64,000 nt of DNA from Enterococcus nangangensis (GCF_005405245.1 NZ_BJDR01000001.1:1-64000), one strand, 5' to 3'; counted from the first letter of the stretch, positions 44,748-53,172 are shown. Notes: a model not told the origin generated them from the sequence alone. Numbers and translations are program-made.

Positions 44748-44750
44748 ATA

Positions 44751-44789
44751 AAAAAATGTCGCTACTCCAACGAGTAACGACATTTTTTA
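44751..44789. terminator. bidirectional intrinsic terminator
   Basis: AAAAAATGTCG-c-TACTC / GAGTA-a-CGACATTTTTT between convergent genes. Confidence 0.95.
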
Positions 44790-44798
44790 TTGGCAGAC

Positions 44799-45386
44799 TT
44801 ATTCAGCGACAGTTACGTCACCAGAAACAGTTGCACCGTTTTCTTCTAATTTAGCTGAGTCTTGATATTCAGCTTTTTCGAAAGTAACGTTGCCTTCAAC
44901 TTTAGCGCCATCTAAGACAAAGCCATTTGCTTTGACTACGATGTTCCCTTTAACTGTGCCGTGAACGATGTTGAAGTTTTCAGATTCAACTGTTAAAGTT
45001 GGTACAGTCATTGTATATTCAGCCGTAACGTTACGGTTGTCGTCTTGAGCGTATAAAGCAAGTTTGCGGTAAATATCTTCTTTTTCGTCGCCTTTATTGT
45101 GGAATTCACCTGACACTGTCACGTCACTATCAAAAGTTACGTCAGCAGTTGCGGCGATAATCCAGTTACCGTCAGCAGATAAAGCTTTGGCTAAAACATC
45201 AGAGTCGTCACTAACAGAAGCAGTTGAAGTTACTTCGGCTTCAGAAGAGGCTGCCGTGCTTTCAGAAGTGGCTGCTTCAGAAGATGCTGAAGATGAATCA
45301 CTTGTCTTGTCAGAGCTACATGCTGCTAATAATCCACCAGCTACCAATAAGGTGGCTAATAAAGATACTACTTTTTTGCTTTTCAT
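44799..45386 (-). CDS. lipoprotein with Ser-rich linker and beta-rich domain
   Basis: 195 residues. Signal peptide with lipobox LLAAC (Cys near 23), a Ser/Glu/Ala-rich linker to about 60, then a domain of repeating beta segments: VTFDSDVTVSGEFHN, VHGTVKGNIVVKANGFVLDGAKVEGNVTFEK, SGDVTVAE. The GNV/GDV spacing suggests a small right-handed beta-helix or polymer-like fold. No enzyme motif. AAAGGGG precedes ATG 45386; the frame extends to 45461. Confidence 0.8.
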   Translation of the reverse strand: MKSKKVVSLLATLLVAGGLLAACSSDKTSDSSSASSEAATSESTAASSEAEVTSTASVSDDSDVLAKALSADGNWIIAATADVTFDSDVTVSGEFHNKGDEKEDIYRKLALYAQDDNRNVTAEYTMTVPTLTVESENFNIVHGTVKGNIVVKANGFVLDGAKVEGNVTFEKAEYQDSAKLEENGATVSGDVTVAE

Positions 45387-45626
45387 GATATGTTCCCCTT
45401 TTATGAAATATTGAACAAACTGTTCGTACATTATAATAAGGCAGTTTGGGCATTTGGTCAATTAAAAAGTCAGCGCTTCGTGAAAAACGCCGACTTAAGT
45501 AAGGGGACATAGTGATGTAATAAAAGAAGAAGATTTTACACGGGACAGCGGATGTTTTATAACGGTTGCCCAACTTCTTTATGGACTTAATTCTATCATA
45601 AAATAAAAGGCTTTCAAGTATTATTT

Positions 45627-45665
45627 AAAAAAGATTGCAAGAAAAAATTTCCTGCAATCTTTTTT
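45627..45665. terminator. bidirectional-looking intrinsic terminator
   Basis: AAAAAAGATTGCA / TGCAATCTTTTTT beyond the degV stop. It stops the minus-strand degV transcript. Confidence 0.85.
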
Positions 45666-45668
45666 AAA

Positions 45669-46538
45669 TTATTTTCGTTTGTTACCAATGGAAAAGACCG
45701 CAATACAACCAATACCTGTGTGACTGGCAATGGTAGCACCTAAAGGATAGATAATGATATCTTGCACTTTAATTTGGTCCATGATTTTTTTCTTCACGAT
45801 TTCTGCATTGTGTAAATCATCAGAGTGGGCGATAAAAAGAACTTGCTCTTCAGGATTTTCAATATTATCTACGGTATCTTTAGCAAGCTGATCCAAGGCT
45901 TTATTCGTACCGCGTACTTTCCCGACATTTTGTAGCTTACCGGAAGCGTCCATAATAATCATGGGCTTAATGTTCATTAAGCTGCCTAGAACAGCTGCCG
46001 TTTTAGAAATACGGCCACCACGTTTTAAGTGATCTAAGTCATCCACCTTAACAAATGAATGAACGCGTAAAGCATTTTCTTCACACCAGGCTAAGACTTC
46101 AGCACGGCTTTTGCCAGCTTTTTGTAGAGCGTTAGCATAATGGACCATCAACCCTTCCCCTAAAGAAGCATTCAAGGTATCAAAGACGATGATGTCGGCA
46201 CTAGGGTAATCTTCTTTAATTAAGGCCACCGCTTGAAGTGCGCTTTGATAAGAGCCGGATAAGCCAGAAGAAAAACATAAGTATAATAGCGGGATTCCCT
46301 TTTCTACAAAAGGAGTAAAAAATTCTTGATAGCGTCCGACGTTAATCTGGGAAGTAGTGGGCATGCCACCTTGGTGTAATTGTTCTACCATCCACTCCGG
46401 TTTAAAGGTTTCTCCTAAGTCATCGAAATATTCTTTGCCGTCAAGCATGACAGACATGGAGATGAAAGGAATATTTTGTTCCTTTAACCAAGTGTAGGGC
46501 AAGTCACAACAAGAGTCCGTAACGAGTTGATAGGTCAT
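45669..46538 (-). CDS. DegV family fatty-acid-binding protein
   Basis: 289 residues. VTDSCCDLPYTWLKEQNI, TTSQINVGRYQEFF, LCFSSGLSGSYQSA and LKRGGRISKTAAVLGSLMNIKP are DegV (FakB-type) motifs. Such proteins hold a fatty acid for phosphorylation by FakA. No FakA is nearby. AAGGAGG precedes ATG 46538. Confidence 0.92.
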   Translation of the reverse strand: MTYQLVTDSCCDLPYTWLKEQNIPFISMSVMLDGKEYFDDLGETFKPEWMVEQLHQGGMPTTSQINVGRYQEFFTPFVEKGIPLLYLCFSSGLSGSYQSALQAVALIKEDYPSADIIVFDTLNASLGEGLMVHYANALQKAGKSRAEVLAWCEENALRVHSFVKVDDLDHLKRGGRISKTAAVLGSLMNIKPMIIMDASGKLQNVGKVRGTNKALDQLAKDTVDNIENPEEQVLFIAHSDDLHNAEIVKKKIMDQIKVQDIIIYPLGATIASHTGIGCIAVFSIGNKRK

Positions 46539-46651
46539 AGGTGACCTCCTTTGATAAATGTTTTTTATCCTCCTTATATTGTAAAGAACCGCCTAAAACT
46601 TTGCAAGCATTGCAGCGGAATAAATTCATAGGAAAAGGAAAAACTTTTTCG

Positions 46652-47227
46652 TTATTTTTTTGGCAGCTCTTCCAAAAGCGAAATGAACTCTTCTACCATA
46701 ACGTGGTAGCTATCGTCGGCAGGACTCAAGTTATTTTGGAAGTAACCTAAAAAGCGCATCGAGATGTAACCGTGGAGCATACTGCGCAACATGCGGCTCT
46801 TGTTTAAAATGCTAACTTCATCCAATGGATAGTACGCCATAATTTTTTGCAAAATCCGATTTAATTCCATATTTTTTTCAATCAAGACCTCGGAATGGCT
46901 GTGGGGGATATTAATTAAAAGTTCGTAGACGCTCGCATTTTCAAAAGCGAAATCGTGATACAGTTGACAATAAGTCCGCAACGCATCGGGCCCACTTTTA
47001 CCAACTAAACCACTAAGCAAGCGTTCCTTTAATTGGTCAATCAACTCTTTAGTCAAAATAAATTTTACTTCCCCCATATTTTTAAAATGATTGTACAAGG
47101 AAGGATATTTAATATTTAAACTAGCAGCAAGTTTGGGAAAAGTTATTTGACTCATGCCAATCTCTTTGGCTAAGTCACGGGTTGCTTGTAAAATTTTTGC
47201 TTGGGATAAATTCCTGCGCTGGGTCAT
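46652..47227 (-). CDS. TetR-family regulator
   Basis: 191 residues. N-terminal DNA-binding domain: AKILQATRDLAKEIGMSQITFPKLAASLNIKYPSLYNHFKN; C-terminal ligand domain with the TetR_C_33/WHG-like pattern (LRSMLHGYISMRFLGYFQNNL). ATG 47227 behind GAGGTGTGTT; the frame extends upstream to 47275. No target gene is obvious beside it; a prophage is inserted upstream of its promoter side. Confidence 0.88.
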   Translation of the reverse strand: MTQRRNLSQAKILQATRDLAKEIGMSQITFPKLAASLNIKYPSLYNHFKNMGEVKFILTKELIDQLKERLLSGLVGKSGPDALRTYCQLYHDFAFENASVYELLINIPHSHSEVLIEKNMELNRILQKIMAYYPLDEVSILNKSRMLRSMLHGYISMRFLGYFQNNLSPADDSYHVMVEEFISLLEELPKK

Positions 47228-47288
47228 AACACACCTCGATGAGAAAAATTTCATTGTTGTTTCAAGCATTTTCAATACTTAAACTACA

Positions 47289-47331
47289 AAAAATAGGTTA
47301 TAACAACACGAATATTGTTAACCCTATTTTT
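47289..47331. repeat. inverted repeat between tetR and the prophage
   Basis: AAATAGG-tTATAACAA / TTGTTAaC-CCTATTT, an imperfect stem with T-run to the right. It may be a TetR operator or a terminator for the integrase. Confidence 0.4.
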
Positions 47332-47447
47332 GCACAAAATTTAGGTATGTCAACCACTGAGCGAGCATTTCCGGAAAATAATAGTTTATAATAAACTTTT
47401 TTTGGTGATAGTTTCGGTGATAGGTTTCGCTAAAATGGATTTTGCTT

Positions 47448-48647
47448 TCATTCGCCTTTACTCAATTCCCCTAGATATTCCTCCACTAAATTCATGGACC
47501 GTTCTCTAACTTCCGGAGTAATATGGGCGTAAATTTGAGTGGTAGAAATTTCTTTGTGTCCCAAAAGGTCTTTAATGTCTTCCAAAGGTACACCTGCTTG
47601 TCTGGCGCGTACAGCAAAAGTGTGTCTAAATTGATGGACGGTTAATCTAGGAAGCCCAGCTTTATCCGCGATACGATTAAATGCTGCGTTAACGCTTGAA
47701 CCTTTTGGCGGCATGCCTTTTCCTTTTCCGATGGTGTTAATAAAAATAAAATGCTCTCCATCAATTGTTGCTGGCAATTCTCGAAAAGTGCTTAGCATAT
47801 AATTCCGATAGCTTAGCAGTCCTTGTTTCGTCCTTTGGGTAATGGGAAGGGGGCGCACTCCGCTAGACGTCTTGGGGTCGTCTGTTATAAATTCCTCACC
47901 TTTTTCAGCGGCTAGCAGCCTTTCCCTAGCAATACTAATATAGCTTTTAGAAAAGTCTACATCCGACCACTGGGCGCCTAAAACCTCACCTTTGCGTAGT
48001 CCGGAATCTAATATCAATAAGGCAATGGGGTACCATATTGCATTTTTTTCTTTTTTAGCTTGATCTAAAAATTTTTGTGACTGTTCATAAGTATAATATT
48101 TTACCGACTTATCCAAGCTTTGCCGTGGAAATTCAACGTGTGTAGCAGGATTAATAGTCATGTATCCCGATTTAATTCCCCAGTTAAATGCGGTGCTCAT
48201 TACAGTGTTTAATACCTTTGCTGTGGATATTTTTAAGCCTTCGCCACTACGACCGACTGTTTTATCGTTAAGCAAATCATCAATAAACTTCTGGTGAGCT
48301 TCTACGCCGTATTTTCCGATTTGGTAGTTAGCGAGGCGAGGTTTGATGTAGCTCCGCATAAACCCGTTGTAAGAGATGATAGTTCCTTCCTTAACCGATT
48401 TTTTGCTAGCAAGCCACGCGTCCATAAAATCGGAAATACGTGTCCGGCTTAAATTCTTTTTAGAATACTGTCCGGCTGCTATTTGCCCCTCGATAATCTT
48501 AGCAGCTTTTTCGGCTTCCTTAATCGTGTCAAAGCCACGTTTGTGGATTTTGATTTGTTTTCCCGTGCCAGGATTGATGCCATTTGAAATAAAGTATTCA
48601 TACTTAGTTTTTCCGTTGCTTAATGTATATGGTTTAATCGACGCCAT
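47448..48647 (-). CDS. int: prophage integrase, tyrosine recombinase
   Basis: 399 residues: N-terminal AP2-like arm-binding domain (KYEYFISNGINPGTGKQIKIH), core-binding domain (about 65-165) and catalytic domain with Arg in LDSGLRKGEVLGAQW, HQFRHTFAVRARQAG (His-x-x-Arg) and LGHKEISTTQIYAHI (His, Tyr). Start ATG 48647 behind AGAAGGAG. It faces the host tetR, as usual for an integrase next to attL. Confidence 0.94.
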   Translation of the reverse strand: MASIKPYTLSNGKTKYEYFISNGINPGTGKQIKIHKRGFDTIKEAEKAAKIIEGQIAAGQYSKKNLSRTRISDFMDAWLASKKSVKEGTIISYNGFMRSYIKPRLANYQIGKYGVEAHQKFIDDLLNDKTVGRSGEGLKISTAKVLNTVMSTAFNWGIKSGYMTINPATHVEFPRQSLDKSVKYYTYEQSQKFLDQAKKEKNAIWYPIALLILDSGLRKGEVLGAQWSDVDFSKSYISIARERLLAAEKGEEFITDDPKTSSGVRPLPITQRTKQGLLSYRNYMLSTFRELPATIDGEHFIFINTIGKGKGMPPKGSSVNAAFNRIADKAGLPRLTVHQFRHTFAVRARQAGVPLEDIKDLLGHKEISTTQIYAHITPEVRERSMNLVEEYLGELSKGE

Positions 48648-48754
48648 AATTTTTCTCCTTCTTACTTTAGATTGCTAAATCAGATTTACAGGCAGTATTC
48701 GAGTGATTAGTCGCGTTATTTCAAACGAATATCTTATTTTTTTGCTTAAAATAG

Positions 48755-48766
48755 GAACATATGTTC
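48755..48766. promoter_or_regulatory. SOS-box-like palindrome
   Basis: GAACATATGTTC, a perfect palindrome matching the Gram-positive LexA core GAAC-N4-GTTC. It lies about 110 bases upstream of int on its promoter side. If real it would link excision to DNA damage. The stretch 48648-48892 has no credible gene. Confidence 0.45.
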
Positions 48767-48850
48767 TTTTTAGTGGTAAAAAGAAAAGCCCGGAGGCTAA
48801 TCTTTATGATAGATTTTCTGGTCAATTGATGATAACATAAAGTAAAACAA

Positions 48851-48893
48851 GGGACTTAGCCACTATCTACGCATAGGTACGGAGGCTAAGTTC
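48851..48893. terminator. hairpin after the SIR2 gene
   Basis: GACTTAGCC ... GGCTAAGTTC with an inner CTATCTACGCATAG arm. It lies right beyond the SIR2 stop on the minus strand, with a T-run on the plus strand and a weaker T-rich tract on the minus. A further GGAGGCTAA copy at 48792-48800 could pair with TTAGCC instead. Confidence 0.6.
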
Positions 48894-50509
48894 TATTTTT
48901 TTATTTCCCCGTATTTCAAAATATCCCACATTGAAAATAATTTTCTATATGCTGATTTAAGATTGCCATCTTTTTTGTTTCTCTTTTTGTAAAGAGAAAC
49001 AAAATTTGGCAATGCTATTTCTTTTACATATTTATTAAATTCTTCAAAGCTCAAATTTGGAGAATTGTAAGTGATTAAATCAATTTTTTTATTTAGCTGT
49101 AAATCCATTGCAAGGATGTCTTCTAGAGAGGCATAAGTTTTTTGATGGGATAAATTAATGGTACTTTTAATTCCGCTTATTTGTGCTTGATTTCTATTAT
49201 TTATTTTATCGTTTATTCTATCTATTTCCCAAGGCTCAAGAGACGAATTATTAATATCTAAATTTTTATAATGGTATATAAAAGGATTTTTTGTTGCCGC
49301 TCCTTGGTTTGCAACAAATCTTAATGCGTTATCAGATAATATTTCATGTTTTTCAAGAACGTAATCTTCCATATAATTTGTGACTGTTGGATTTACAAAA
49401 ATGTATTTTGAGTCCCCGATGGCAAGTACTATCGGCTTCCCTTGATCTATTTGTTCAGCGATATTTTCCAATTCCACGGGGGAAACTAGTACAGAATCAA
49501 GAGCTCCTTTTTGCCCCGAAGCCATCACTAATTTTTTTATTACACCATTGAATTTTCTAACTTCATAAGGACTCAACCCTTCATCGATTTTAGACAGTTT
49601 AGAAAATATTTCCTTATAGTTGTCAGTCTTGATGTGAGTGTAACTTATATTACTTTCACGATCTAAAATATTTTTTTCATCAATATTCGTATTTCCCTCT
49701 TCGTATTCGACAACGACAATTCGATTAGCTGTTTTCCTTAAATCCTCTATTGGAATTTGAGAAGAAAAGTCAGTTAATAATTTAACGACATTTCTATCTG
49801 TTAAGGAATACCCTAAGAAAATAATAGGAGAATGAATCATATTGCTTAACAATTTTGCGCTAATAAGGATAGAGTTTTTATCGTAAGAAGAATAGTCGTC
49901 CTCATCTATAACGATAGAAGATGGTTCGAGTACACTACCATGAATTTTATAAAGTTCTCCCCAATCTTCGTATGGATCAAAGAAACCTTTTTGGCCGATA
50001 AAAACTTTCGCCGGATTGTTACGTTCGCTCAAGATATCCTCTATAAACGTATCGTAATTAGTTGTTACTATTATTTTTGCATTCACTAGGACATCGCAAA
50101 AAAGTTCATACTCTTCCATATCAATATTTTCTTTTAATTTAACTGATTGAAACTTCAAAGATAGAGCATATTTAAAAGGGTCAATAGATTTAAGGAAAAC
50201 GTCTTCGGAGTTTAGATTTGGAATAGTAACTTCTTTTTTTCTAAATGCCTGATTAAATTTATCGTGGATGTTTTTTGCGACTTTTATATTCACCTGAAAG
50301 TTCTTTTCGTTCTCCGTTAAGTGCTGAGGTAGTTTTTCCTTTATTTCTGATAAGTAGCTATAAAAGTCATCTTGTGTTAATTCTACCCAAAATTGTTGTA
50401 ACAAATCTAGCCAAGAGGGACAATTATTTAAATAACGTTTAGACATCCCTGAACCTATAAAAACAATAGGATACGTATTACGCTTCACTAATTCATCAAA
50501 AAAAGACAT
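48893..50509 (-). CDS. SIR2-domain putative NADase, prophage cargo
   Basis: 538 residues. N-terminal SIR2-like fold: IVFIGSGMSKRYL (GSG 19-21), WLDLLQQFW, VTTNYDTFIED with Asn151, KIHGSVLEP with His190, and FLGYSLTDRNV (232-241). Asn and His are 39 residues apart; in the anti-phage NADases ThsA and DSR2 the catalytic Asn and His are about 40 apart (recalled: N112/H152, N133/H171). Residues 320-538 are a separate region I do not recognise. No TM or signal. It lies in reverse orientation between integrase and immunity genes, where morons and defence genes occur, and is AT-rich. Probable role: NAD-depleting abortive defence; inferred, not shown. AGGTG before ATG 50509 is a modest ribosome binding site. 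Confidence 0.75.
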   Translation of the reverse strand: MSFFDELVKRNTYPIVFIGSGMSKRYLNNCPSWLDLLQQFWVELTQDDFYSYLSEIKEKLPQHLTENEKNFQVNIKVAKNIHDKFNQAFRKKEVTIPNLNSEDVFLKSIDPFKYALSLKFQSVKLKENIDMEEYELFCDVLVNAKIIVTTNYDTFIEDILSERNNPAKVFIGQKGFFDPYEDWGELYKIHGSVLEPSSIVIDEDDYSSYDKNSILISAKLLSNMIHSPIIFLGYSLTDRNVVKLLTDFSSQIPIEDLRKTANRIVVVEYEEGNTNIDEKNILDRESNISYTHIKTDNYKEIFSKLSKIDEGLSPYEVRKFNGVIKKLVMASGQKGALDSVLVSPVELENIAEQIDQGKPIVLAIGDSKYIFVNPTVTNYMEDYVLEKHEILSDNALRFVANQGAATKNPFIYHYKNLDINNSSLEPWEIDRINDKINNRNQAQISGIKSTINLSHQKTYASLEDILAMDLQLNKKIDLITYNSPNLSFEEFNKYVKEIALPNFVSLYKKRNKKDGNLKSAYRKLFSMWDILKYGEIKK

Positions 50510-50541
50510 TCAAACACCTCATTTCTTTTCTTTTATCGCAT

Positions 50542-51324
50542 TTACATCCCCAGCAGTTCCTTCTTCTTCGCGTCGAACTCATCTTGCGTGATAATACCAT
50601 CATCAAGAAGGGCTTTAAACTTGCGAAGTTCATCGGCAGAAGAGAGAACTTGGACGGGCGGGGCGCTTTGTTCAATCGTTTGATTAGGAACCGCGTTGGG
50701 AATGATAGTATCCATTTTGTCGGTAAGCCGAATGATGTTAGACCACGCAGCACGAGCTGCCATAGAATCTGATTTAATAACCTTAGAAACAAATGCTAGC
50801 GGATAGTAAGTTCCTGAGTTTAAAGTTACTTTCACTACTAAAGACGTGGTCAGAGCAGGGCCTTGCTGTCCTTTACCTATAACGGCTCCTGTTATCATAC
50901 CGGCGGGGCCGGCTATAACTCCACCGATAATAGCTTTCCCAAGTCCGCTTTTAGTTTTAACTTCGTTATTTTCAATTAGCTCGTAAGAATGCAATTCTTC
51001 ATATTTCCCTTTATATTCAGGAGTGGTCAGGTTGGGTTTTATAGAAAACATTTTATTTGTATCGTCAAATGACATAAACATGAAGTCTGTTCCTATTTTT
51101 TCAGTGGGATTAAACACATCAAGGCCTTTATCATGATATAATTCCCGTATTTTCGCCATTGACATGGTTTTCAATTTGTTTTGCCCATCTTTCCAAATAC
51201 CTGCTAAATCTACGGCACAATCGTGACAGATAAAGTCACCATTATCTAGTTTAAATTTAAAACGTGTTATCCCCAGTGTGTTATTGCACAAGGGGCAAGT
51301 TTCTTTTTTTCCAAATAATCCCAT
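50542..51324 (-). CDS. zinc-ribbon (DUF4428-like) and SHOCT domain protein
   Basis: 260 residues. Two CxxC pairs (CPLCNNTLG and CHDCAVDL) make a zinc ribbon like DUF4428; a middle region follows with a Gly-rich hydrophobic stretch (AIIGGVIAGPAGMITGAVIG, near 135-155) and a C-terminal SHOCT domain (ELRKFKALLDDGIITQDEFD). ATG 51324 behind GGAGG; the open frame to 51417 has no better start. 32 bases before the SIR2 gene. Function unknown. Confidence 0.75.
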   Translation of the reverse strand: MGLFGKKETCPLCNNTLGITRFKFKLDNGDFICHDCAVDLAGIWKDGQNKLKTMSMAKIRELYHDKGLDVFNPTEKIGTDFMFMSFDDTNKMFSIKPNLTTPEYKGKYEELHSYELIENNEVKTKSGLGKAIIGGVIAGPAGMITGAVIGKGQQGPALTTSLVVKVTLNSGTYYPLAFVSKVIKSDSMAARAAWSNIIRLTDKMDTIIPNAVPNQTIEQSAPPVQVLSSADELRKFKALLDDGIITQDEFDAKKKELLGM

Positions 51325-51352
51325 GAGAGAACCTCCAATCGCGTGGTAACTT

Positions 51353-51838
51353 TTATAATCCGAGTAGCTCTTTTTTCTTTGCTTCAAATTCTTTTTCCGT
51401 AATAACTCCTTCGTCAAAAAGAGACTTGAAGCTGCGGAGTTCTTCCGTCACAGAAATGGGAGGAATAACATTTCCGCCTTGGCGCTTAGCTTGACGAAAC
51501 TTATCCATTACATAATCATAAAAAGCTTCAGCAGCTTCCGTTTTTTCTTTTTTCATCGCTCTGAGGACGACCGAATTAGGGTCTTTTAATGCGTCCAAGC
51601 TGGTTCCGCCCATAAAATTAGTTTGTTGGTCTGTCGCTAGCTCAGGACTGGTAACAAATTGAATATAACCATTAGCCCATTTTGTGGGTTTTTTGAATTC
51701 GATTGAAACAATATCTCTAAAATAAATTTTCTTGTCACCTTTGAAACCTTGTGCAGCCCAACCGCCTAGAGATTTCCGGGAAATAGTAATAGTCTCGTCA
51801 TCCACAATGACAGTTCCGTTAGTACCTTTTAATTCCAT
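51353..51838 (-). CDS. DUF4429-like PH-fold plus SHOCT domain protein
   Basis: 161 residues. The N-terminal beta-rich part (GTNGTVIVDDETITISRKS, KIYFRDIVSIEFKKPTKWANGYIQFV) resembles DUF4429/bacterial PH domains; the C-terminal SHOCT (ELRSFKSLFDEGVITEKEFE) is closely similar to that of the neighbouring gene. Frequently found in phage lysogeny modules, with unknown function. AAGGAGGG precedes ATG 51838. Confidence 0.78.
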   Translation of the reverse strand: MELKGTNGTVIVDDETITISRKSLGGWAAQGFKGDKKIYFRDIVSIEFKKPTKWANGYIQFVTSPELATDQQTNFMGGTSLDALKDPNSVVLRAMKKEKTEAAEAFYDYVMDKFRQAKRQGGNVIPPISVTEELRSFKSLFDEGVITEKEFEAKKKELLGL

Positions 51839-51850
51839 GATAAACCCTCC

Positions 51851-52246
51851 TTAATACATAGCAATAATTTCTTTCACTCTATTCTCGAATGCAAGGTCTA
51901 AATGGTTGCATTCTAAAAATTTGATACAGTTCAAATCTTTTGTTTCCAATTCTGAATTGCTGAGGTATTTCTTTAGTAGCATTCGTAGCATTAAATCATC
52001 TGCTTCACGTTCCATTTTCGCTCTTGCATTGTAAGTAGCCCGGTAGAGTTCTAAATTTCCATTGTGCTTGGCAGCATGGCTAAGCTCATGGAGTAGGGCT
52101 TTTTTTTGCTCAAGCTCAGATAATTTCGTATCTAAAACAATCAATTTAGCTTCAGGGATGTAATAGCCTTCGTTATCCAAGTCCATGCTAAACCTAATCT
52201 GTACGCCTAGTTGTTTAATTAAATCTTTAATTTCATTATCATACAT
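51851..52246 (-). CDS. ImmA/IrrE family metallopeptidase
   Basis: 131 residues. Zinc motif LLHELSHAAKH (HExxH). In ICEBs1 and many phages such a protease cleaves the adjacent repressor on induction; the CI-like gene here lies nine bases upstream of it. It begins ATG 52246 behind AGGAATCGCC (weak ribosome binding site). Confidence 0.9.
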   Translation of the reverse strand: MYDNEIKDLIKQLGVQIRFSMDLDNEGYYIPEAKLIVLDTKLSELEQKKALLHELSHAAKHNGNLELYRATYNARAKMEREADDLMLRMLLKKYLSNSELETKDLNCIKFLECNHLDLAFENRVKEIIAMY

Positions 52247-52255
52247 AGGCGATTC

Positions 52256-52645
52256 CTACTCATTACTTTTATTTTCTTTTAAATAGGCTTCAATAATGCT
52301 AGCTAAAACTTTTCTATCATTATCAGTTACAGGTTTACCCTCATAAGACATCACAGATTTAAGAGCTTGCTCAACGGTAAGCTCTTTTTGTTCTCTCGAT
52401 TCGGCACTAACTTCATATCCCGCTAATTTCATCAAGTAGTTGTAATCAGCATTGTAAACTTTCGCCAACGTTTTTAACGTCTCAGGGCTGGGTTTAATCT
52501 CGTTGCCTCTGCGGCTGACGCCTTTCTCTAAATCCGAGATATAGGAGTGGCTTAAGCTTCCGTTAGATCTATCTGCGACGGACCGCAAGGATTCTGTTCC
52601 TCGAAGACCTCTTAAATAATCGCCTAATGAAATTTTGTTCGACAT
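52256..52645 (-). CDS. CI-like XRE repressor
   Basis: 129 residues. Helix-turn-helix SLGDYLRGLRGTESLRSVADRS and SHSYISDLEKG in the first 50 residues; no LexA-type peptidase domain, so induction probably needs the ImmA protease. ATG 52645 behind AGAGGTGA. Divergent from the Cro gene with palindromic operators between. Confidence 0.88.
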   Translation of the reverse strand: MSNKISLGDYLRGLRGTESLRSVADRSNGSLSHSYISDLEKGVSRRGNEIKPSPETLKTLAKVYNADYNYLMKLAGYEVSAESREQKELTVEQALKSVMSYEGKPVTDNDRKVLASIIEAYLKENKSNE

Positions 52646-52662
52646 GTTCGTCACCTCTAACA

Positions 52663-52769
52663 AGATTGTATGATATATACTACAAAATTAAAATGAAAAA
52701 TATGTAATAAATGGTTGACATGATGTAATACATGGATTACAATAATTCTTGTAAGATATGACTTACAAG
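52663..52769. promoter_or_regulatory. cI-cro switch: operators and early promoter
   Basis: Early promoter TTGACA (52715-52720), 17 bases, TACAAT (52738-52743). Dyads: TGTAAT-ACATGG-ATTACA (52724-52741, across the promoter), CTTGTAAG-ATATGA-CTTACAAG (52748-52769, perfect eight-base arms) and TTGTA...TACAA (52665-52683) toward cI. The common half-site is TTGTAA/TTACAA. Confidence 0.75.
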
Positions 52770-52785
52770 TCGGAAAGGAGACATT

Positions 52786-53001
52786 ATGAAAAACAAAATT
52801 CGCGAAATGAGAATTTCCAAGGGGATTAGTCAAAAAAAGCTCGCCGAGACCGTGGGTATATCTCGCCCATACCTTGCTGAGATAGAAAAAGGTTCAAGTG
52901 CACCAGGTACGCCAATCGCTTTAGCCTTAGCAAGCGCATTAGATTCAACGGTAGAAATTATTTTTTCGCTCAATTTGTCGTACGAATACGACAAAACGTG
53001 A
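52786..53001 (+). CDS. Cro-like XRE regulator
   Basis: 71 residues, almost entirely a helix-turn-helix: REMRISKGISQKKLAETVGI, SRPYLAEIEKGSSAPG. First gene of the early operon; expected to oppose the CI-like repressor at the operators just upstream. GGAAAGGAG precedes ATG 52786. Confidence 0.88.
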   Translation: MKNKIREMRISKGISQKKLAETVGISRPYLAEIEKGSSAPGTPIALALASALDSTVEIIFSLNLSYEYDKT

Positions 53002-53019
53002 TAGAAAGGAGGCGGTGAA

Positions 53020-53172
53020 ATGAACCGAAAAGAAAAAATCAGCATCATCTTGGACGCGCGTCCGAGATTAATCCACATCATCCAATGCGCTAGCGATGAA
53101 CAGCTTGACCGTTTGGTCGAAGAAGTTCAAAAGGATTTGGAACACGAACTGATGGAAGCTTCATTTGCTTAA
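53020..53172 (+). CDS. small phage protein (50 aa)
   Basis: ATG 53020 behind AAAGGAGG; begins MNRKEKISIILDARPRLIH and ends in an acidic helix (DRLVEEVQKDLEHELMEA). Overlaps nothing; 18 bases after cro. No known domain. The strong ribosome binding site and operon place support it. Confidence 0.7.
   Translation: MNRKEKISIILDARPRLIHIIQCASDEQLDRLVEEVQKDLEHELMEASFA

Noticed and set aside
47404-47422. GGTGATAG direct repeat as attL core
   Set aside because: Two adjacent copies do not identify a core; the right attachment site is outside the window.
48804-48830. Tiny ORF (MIDFLVN) after GGAGG, as a possible type I toxin
   Set aside because: Only seven codons and no hydrophobic toxin-like sequence on either strand.
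50496-50792. 98-residue minus-strand ORF
   Set aside because: Out-of-frame reading inside the zinc-ribbon/SHOCT gene; no family pattern.
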